From JBGPJM01 sp041485385 (GTDB taxonomy: Bacteria > Planctomycetota > Phycisphaerae > Phycisphaerales > UBA1924), in assembly GCA_041485385.1 (NCBI GenBank), contig JBGPJM010000024.1, positions 1 through 37,667 on the forward strand: 37,667 nucleotides of DNA. The letters are read 5' to 3'. Below, one piece after another: positions 34,554 to 37,667 of the stretch (positions are counted from its first letter, which is position 1; every line of letters starts with the position of its first letter). A program made the translations under genes and the position numbers. The notes beneath the pieces are model-generated. The model saw only the letters and a program-made list of their open reading frames with translations. It ran no database searches and was not told the origin of the DNA.

Positions 34554-35774
34554 TCACCCCACCGCCGCCGTCGACGCCCCCAGCCGCGTCACGCACTCCA
34601 CCACGATCCCCGCCGCCTCCTCGATCTCCGCCTCGGTCGTCTCGCGCGACAGGCTGAACCGCAGCGAGCCGTGCGCGACCTCCGGCGGCACGCCCATGGC
34701 CAGCAGCACCGGCGACGGATCCAGCGAACCCGAGCTGCACGCCGCGCCCGCCGAGGCGCACACGCCGCGCTCGCTTAGCATCAGGAGCAGCGCCTCGGCC
34801 TCCAGGCGCGGGAAGCCGATATTCGTCGTGTTCCACAGCCGCTCCCCACCCACGCTGTTCACCCGGGCATCCGGCGCGCCGCGCACCACCAGCTCCTCCA
34901 GCCGGTCGCGCAGCCGCGCCAGCCGGTCCCGCTCACCCGGATCCCTCAGCCACGCCGCGGCCAACCTCGCCGCCACGCCCGCGCCCACGATCCCCGGCAC
35001 GTTCTCCGTCCCGCCGCGCCGCCCCTTCTCCTGCACGCCGCTGAGGCGGGGCACCAGCCGCACCCCCTGCCGCGCCCACAGCACGCCTACACCCTTGGGC
35101 CCATGGAACTTGTGCGCCGAAAACGTCAGCAAATCGCACCACGCTGAGAGTGTTCCCCTCTCCGCGTCGCCGCGTCCCCGTGTCCCCGCGTCCCCCGTCC
35201 CCGCCTCCATCTTCCCCACCCACTGCGTCCCGTCGCAGTGGAACACCACGCCCCTCTCGCGGCACAGTTTCCCGATCTCCTCCACCGGCTGCACCACCCC
35301 CGTCTCGTTGTTGGCCCACTGGATCGACACGACTCCAACACTCGCATCGACCACCTTCCGCAGCGAGTCGAGGCTGACGACGCCCCGCCCATCCACCGCG
35401 GCCCACCGGACCTCGACGCCCTCCCGCTCCTTCAGCGACTCGGCCAGGTCGCGGATCGCGGCGTGCTCCACCGGCGAGGTCACCAGCACGCGCCTGCCCG
35501 TCGCCAGGATCGAGCCGCGTACGGCCAGGTCGATCGCCTCGGTGCCGCCGGAGGTGAAGGTGATCTCCTTGGGCTTGGCCCCGATCAGCGCCGCCACCGC
35601 CTGTCGCGCCAGCTCCACGCGCGCCCGCGCCTCCTGACCGGCCCGGTGGACGCTCGAGGGGTTGTGCCACGCCGCCGTGAGCGCCGAGACCATCGCCTCG
35701 ACGACCTCCGGCGCGGGGCGCGTCGTAGCGTTGTTGTCCAGGTAGACCACGGCAGAGTTTACGTGCCGGCACAT
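34554..35774 (-). CDS. Cysteine desulfurase (NifS/IscS family) with an internal repeat insertion
   Basis: A 406-residue PLP enzyme that removes sulfur from cysteine for Fe-S clusters or tRNA thiolation. Motifs: VVYLDNNATTRPAPEVVEAM (about 9-28), HNPSSVHRAG, ITFTSGGTEAIDLAV, VEHAAI, VVSIQWANNETGVVQPVEEI, and the PLP lysine in TFSAHKFHGPKGVG (about 217-230). The flexible active-Cys loop is GVCASAGAACSSGSLDPS (about 334-351). Between HCDGTQWVGKM and CDLLTFSAHK the family has a short stretch (VDVKALGVDL in relatives); here it is replaced by a longer Gly/Arg/Asp/Thr segment encoded by a repeat (35153-35209). All catalytic residues are present. The start MCRHVNSAVVYL is preferred over an ATG 12 codons upstream. 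The scaffold gene iscU is not in the window. Confidence 0.9.
   Translation of the reverse strand: MCRHVNSAVVYLDNNATTRPAPEVVEAMVSALTAAWHNPSSVHRAGQEARARVELARQAVAALIGAKPKEITFTSGGTEAIDLAVRGSILATGRRVLVTSPVEHAAIRDLAESLKEREGVEVRWAAVDGRGVVSLDSLRKVVDASVGVVSIQWANNETGVVQPVEEIGKLCRERGVVFHCDGTQWVGKMEAGTGDAGTRGRGDAERGTLSAWCDLLTFSAHKFHGPKGVGVLWARQGVRLVPRLSGVQEKGRRGGTENVPGIVGAGVAARLAAAWLRDPGERDRLARLRDRLEELVVRGAPDARVNSVGGERLWNTTNIGFPRLEAEALLLMLSERGVCASAGAACSSGSLDPSPVLLAMGVPPEVAHGSLRFSLSRETTEAEIEEAAGIVVECVTRLGASTAAVG
35153..35209. repeat. In-frame C-rich tandem repeat inside the cysteine desulfurase gene
   Basis: On the plus strand a run of 6-8-base units built on CCCCG(T/C)G and CGTCCCC (for example CGCGTCC, CCGTGTC, CCCGCGT, CCCCCGT). 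Read in the gene it encodes EAGTGDAGTRGRGDAERGT. It contains no stop codon and keeps the frame. Confidence 0.65.
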
Positions 35775-35888
35775 GCCATCAGCCTCCCGCCCGAGCTCCC
35801 CCTGTCCCATTCCCCGTCTCCGCGTCCTGAGTCTCCAGAGTCCGTCCCGGTTCCGCCGCGTTCGCCCGACTTCCGACCGGGTTGCGTT

Positions 35889-35959
35889 GACTTCGGTATG
35901 ACTTTCTTCGACTTCGGTTGACTTTCGTTGATTTTTTGCGACTTTTTGCGACTTTTTTC
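35889..35959. repeat. Decamer array 1 with phased T tracts
   Basis: Seven units of 10 bp (the first of 11): GACTTCGGTAT, GACTTTCTTC, GACTTCGGTT, GACTTTCGTT, GATTTTTTGC, GACTTTTTGC, GACTTTTTTC. All begin GA(C/T)TT. T tracts recur every 10 bases, in phase with the helix. Confidence 0.8.
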
Positions 35960-36066
35960 GGCGGGGTTTTTTGCTGTAAGTGCTTGTGGTGTATGGACTT
36001 GATATCTGTTTGCGGCCGCCAACATGCGCCCGGCCTCGAAACGGCCTGATCCCAGAATCAGACGTC

Positions 36067-36147
36067 GAGAGATTTCGAGAGTTTTGGAGAGTTTTGGAGA
36101 AAACTGCGAGAGTTTTGGAGAGTTTTTGAGTGTTTTGGAGAGTTTTG
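36067..36147. repeat. Decamer array 2 (GAGAGTTTTG) with phased T tracts
   Basis: Eight units: GAGAGATTTC, GAGAGTTTTG twice, GAGAAAACTGC, GAGAGTTTTG, GAGAGTTTTT, GAGTGTTTTG, GAGAGTTTTG. The T4 tracts recur at 10-base spacing, so intrinsic curvature is expected. The unit is unrelated in its G/A half to array 1 but has the same period. Confidence 0.85.
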
Positions 36148-36247
36148 GACTTCCTCCGGCGGGCCGGACGCGTGTAAGTCGTTGCTTTGCAATGGGTTGC
36201 GCGCGATCGGTCGCGTTTGTGCGCGCCGGAACCCTGAAACGCCCACC

Positions 36248-36488
36248 GATGTGGGATGTCGGATCGGGGATGTGGGATGCGACGAGCATGTGGGATATGT
36301 GGGATGTCGGATATGTCGGATTGGAGATATTGGAGATGTGGGATGGGAAGGCGGGGAAGCTCTCGCAGGATCGCAGCGGGCGCAGAGCAAAGCCGGCGAG
36401 CGCCGCGCTCTCCACATCGCCCGGTTTCCGTGTCCCATTTCCCCATCCCACGTTCCCCCATCCCAGATCCGACATATCCGACATCCCA
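36248..36488. repeat. Large facing repeat with a 22-bp perfect inverted pair
   Basis: The left arm is built of GATGTGG/GATGTCG/GATATGT-type units (36248-36345). The right arm is C-rich with CATCCCA and TCCGACATA units (36430-36488). 36300-36321 and 36467-36488 are perfect complements over 22 bases (core GGATATGTCGGAT). The centre of about 85 bases has no repeat. Confidence 0.8.
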
Positions 36489-36696
36489 GATCACTGTACG
36501 GAGCCGCGGTTGGGACGCAAGAGAATCTGCACCTATTACCCCGATTTGGCGCGCAAACAGGACATACCCCGTCTCGGGTGCCTCCCTGCCGCGGCCGCCG
36601 CGGGTGCCCATCCCGCCGCCCGTCGTCCTTCCGCGCTCCGGCGCCCGCTGGTACAGTTGGTCGCGCCGGGGGGGCAGGATGCGAGGAAGGCACGCG

Positions 36697-37085
36697 ATGT
36701 CGTGGGCGATCAGCGAAGAGGCGATCAACGCTTACAAACGAGCCAGCGGTGCGGATGCGCCGGTCAGGGCAGCCTACGACCGCCTGTGGGCGCGGCTCGA
36801 CCTTGACCCGTATCAGGGCACGCCGCTCGGCGGGGCGCAGCAGGCGCCGGATCCGCACATGGCGCGGGTGCTCAAGGCCATCGGCAAGCTCCGGGCAGGG
36901 ATGGAGCGCGGCAGCGATCCGCCGAGGTGCGCATCAACCACGAGATTGTCGAAGGTCCCGCGATGCCCCCGCCGTGGCTCGCGTTCTCGGTTCACGTCCC
37001 CCACTGGGCGTCGAGGGGTAGGACCGAAGATCACACGCTCATTGCGCTGGGCAAGGTGGATAGGCAGGGCAGGGCCGGCTCATAA
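36697..37085 (+). pseudogene. Small gene of unknown family, apparently frameshifted (possible RelE/ParE-like toxin)
   Basis: GAGGAAGG lies 6-7 bases before the ATG at 36697. The first frame gives MSWAISEEAINAYKRASG, then RAAYDRLWARLDLDPYQGTP and MARVLKAIGKLRAGMERGS. From about 36905-36925 protein-like sequence continues in another frame: AEVRINHEIVEGPAMPPPWL, then AFSVHVPHWASRGRTEDHTL, IALGKVDRQGRAGS and a TAA at 37083. The W-x-I-S-x-x-A...L...DPYxGxPL pattern is faintly like RelE/ParE toxins, but the second half is not. It may be one broken gene or a broken start joined to another gene. Its 3' end overlaps the convergent gene by six bases. Confidence 0.4.
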
Positions 37086-37454
37086 CAGGTCGGCCGGCGA
37101 CTGGCCGTCTTTAAGCGTGCGCACGCGTCCGGCAAGGGCGTCGTCCACTCCCCGCTCCACCGCCGAGGCCATTGAGGCATCGCAGGGGAGCGAGCCCTCG
37201 GCAAGATCCTGCAGCGTGCGGCCGGATTGGAGGGTCCGGACGCGCCCTCGCACCGCGTCGGAAACGCCCCGCTCCAGCGCGCCGAGGAACTCAGGGTCGG
37301 ACAGGATGCTCTCGAGCTGGTACAGCCGGTCGGCCTCCATGACGACGTACTCGGTGCCATCGGCGGTACGAACGATGCCGTACCCGGCTTGCTTGAGCTG
37401 CTTGCCGAACGCGGCGAAGGGCGGGGTGTCCGGAAGCGTAAGGGTGGCAGACAT
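37080..37454 (-). CDS. Small protein with an internal duplicated segment (possible antitoxin-like)
   Basis: A 124-residue protein. The ATG at 37454 is chosen because AGGAG lies 6 bases upstream; an ATG two codons earlier has no spacing. The N-terminal half has GKQLKQAGYGIVRTADGTEY and VVMEADRLYQLESILSDPEF, which resembles Phd/YefM-type antitoxin sequence (a strand then E-x-D-R-x-x-L). The C-terminal half contains two copies of one motif: LERGVSDAVRGRVRTLQSGR and VERGVDDALAGRVRTLKDGQ, each followed by (T/S)xxDL. It overlaps the end of the convergent gene at 36697-37085. A toxin-antitoxin pairing is conceivable but unproven, because such pairs are usually on one strand. Confidence 0.6.
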   Translation of the reverse strand: MSATLTLPDTPPFAAFGKQLKQAGYGIVRTADGTEYVVMEADRLYQLESILSDPEFLGALERGVSDAVRGRVRTLQSGRTLQDLAEGSLPCDASMASAVERGVDDALAGRVRTLKDGQSPADLL

Positions 37455-37667
37455 GGGCATCTCCTGGATCGAATGGTCCGATAGAGTGCGGTGTGGGTCG
37501 GTGTGCGCTCTTCGTCCCGGAGACATTCCACTGCCCCGGAAAATGTGACGGTGGCGCGGAGATCGTCCCGACGAGCCGCCTCGCGCAGCGGGCGGGGGGA
37601 GCGTTCGTCGCATCAGTACCGTCGCACCGCCCGCGGCCTCCGCACGAAAGGCTCGCCGTGCTTGCGC

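Larger units (their letters stand above)
35775..36696. other. Repeat-packed intergenic region upstream of the desulfurase
   Basis: A gap of 922 bases without a supported gene. It contains a short C-rich unit run (about 35808-35840, CCCATTCCCCGTCTCC), two arrays of 10-bp units (35889-35959 and 36067-36147) and a large facing repeat (36248-36488). Between them, 36150-36247 and 36490-36690 hold nothing I can name. It is much richer in A/T tracts than any other part of the window. Confidence 0.6.

Noticed and set aside
35889..36147. Decamer arrays considered as a CRISPR array
   Set aside because: Units are 10 bp and directly adjacent, with no unique spacers; no cas gene is in the window.
36963..37085. 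Independent 40-codon gene starting at the ATG 36963
   Set aside because: The protein-like sequence begins before this ATG (AEVRINHEIVEGPA), so it is more likely the displaced second half of the gene starting at 36697.
37613..37667. Possible C-terminus of a minus-strand gene (RKHGEPFVRRPRAVRRY then stop) entering from the right edge
   Set aside because: Only 17 codons are visible and both strands look protein-like, so no gene call is justified.

Overview
The window is about 37.7 kb of very GC-rich bacterial chromosome. It looks like a member of the Planctomycetota, most likely the Phycisphaerae. The pointers are PEP-CTERM-like tails ending in RRRR(A), three secreted proteins with a C-terminal SQDFFDFL-type (GC-type) dockerin, a prepilin-like protein with the planctomycete FTLIELLVV head, repeated CPxC...LRG(L)...CPECG zinc ribbons, and a Gram-negative envelope set (OmpH-like chaperone plus lpxD). 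The lineage is inferred from protein families. No rRNA or tRNA gene was recognised, and no phage, IS element or CRISPR array was found.

Layout. 1-3.3 kb: the 3' end of clpC, then two divergent PEP-CTERM-like secreted proteins, each with its own terminator. 3.3-8.4 kb: a doubled ABC-2 permease translationally coupled to a large secreted protein of unknown function, then a prepilin-like protein. 8.4-11.4 kb: asnS, facing a three-gene minus-strand cluster (membrane protein, 57-aa zinc-ribbon remnant, frameshifted TPM protein). 11.5-14.3 kb: a tandem pair of secreted HEYGH metallopeptidases. 14.3-18.1 kb: purB, and divergently an ECF sigma factor with a probable membrane partner. 18.1-22 kb: leuS with an elaborate leader, and divergently gmk. 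22-27 kb: a lysine-tailed SnoaL-like protein, two zinc-ribbon membrane proteins, then an OmpH-like/lpxD/DUF2231 run with overlapping genes. 27-34.5 kb: three dockerin-tailed exported proteins and a decayed fragment of a fourth. 34.5-37.7 kb: a cysteine desulfurase, a repeat-packed 0.9-kb intergenic region, and two small convergent genes.

The most interesting item is the leuS leader (21,127-21,266, minus strand). A perfect TATAAT box lies just ahead of a 20-codon leader peptide with four leucine codons (TTG, CTC, CTT, CTT). A possible antiterminator arm begins right after its stop codon, followed by a strong hairpin with a short T-run. This is the architecture of ribosome-mediated transcription attenuation, here apparently controlling leucyl-tRNA synthetase. 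A four-G-run tract lies directly upstream of the TATAAT.

The second theme is short-repeat DNA. C/G-rich tandem repeats, often in facing complementary pairs, occur between genes and also in frame inside two essential-type genes: 27 codons in asnS and about 19 in the cysteine desulfurase. Upstream of the desulfurase lie two 10-bp-period arrays with phased A/T tracts (predicted curved DNA) and an element with a 22-bp perfect inverted repeat. No homology search, folding program or alignment was run; statements about families rest on motifs read by eye.
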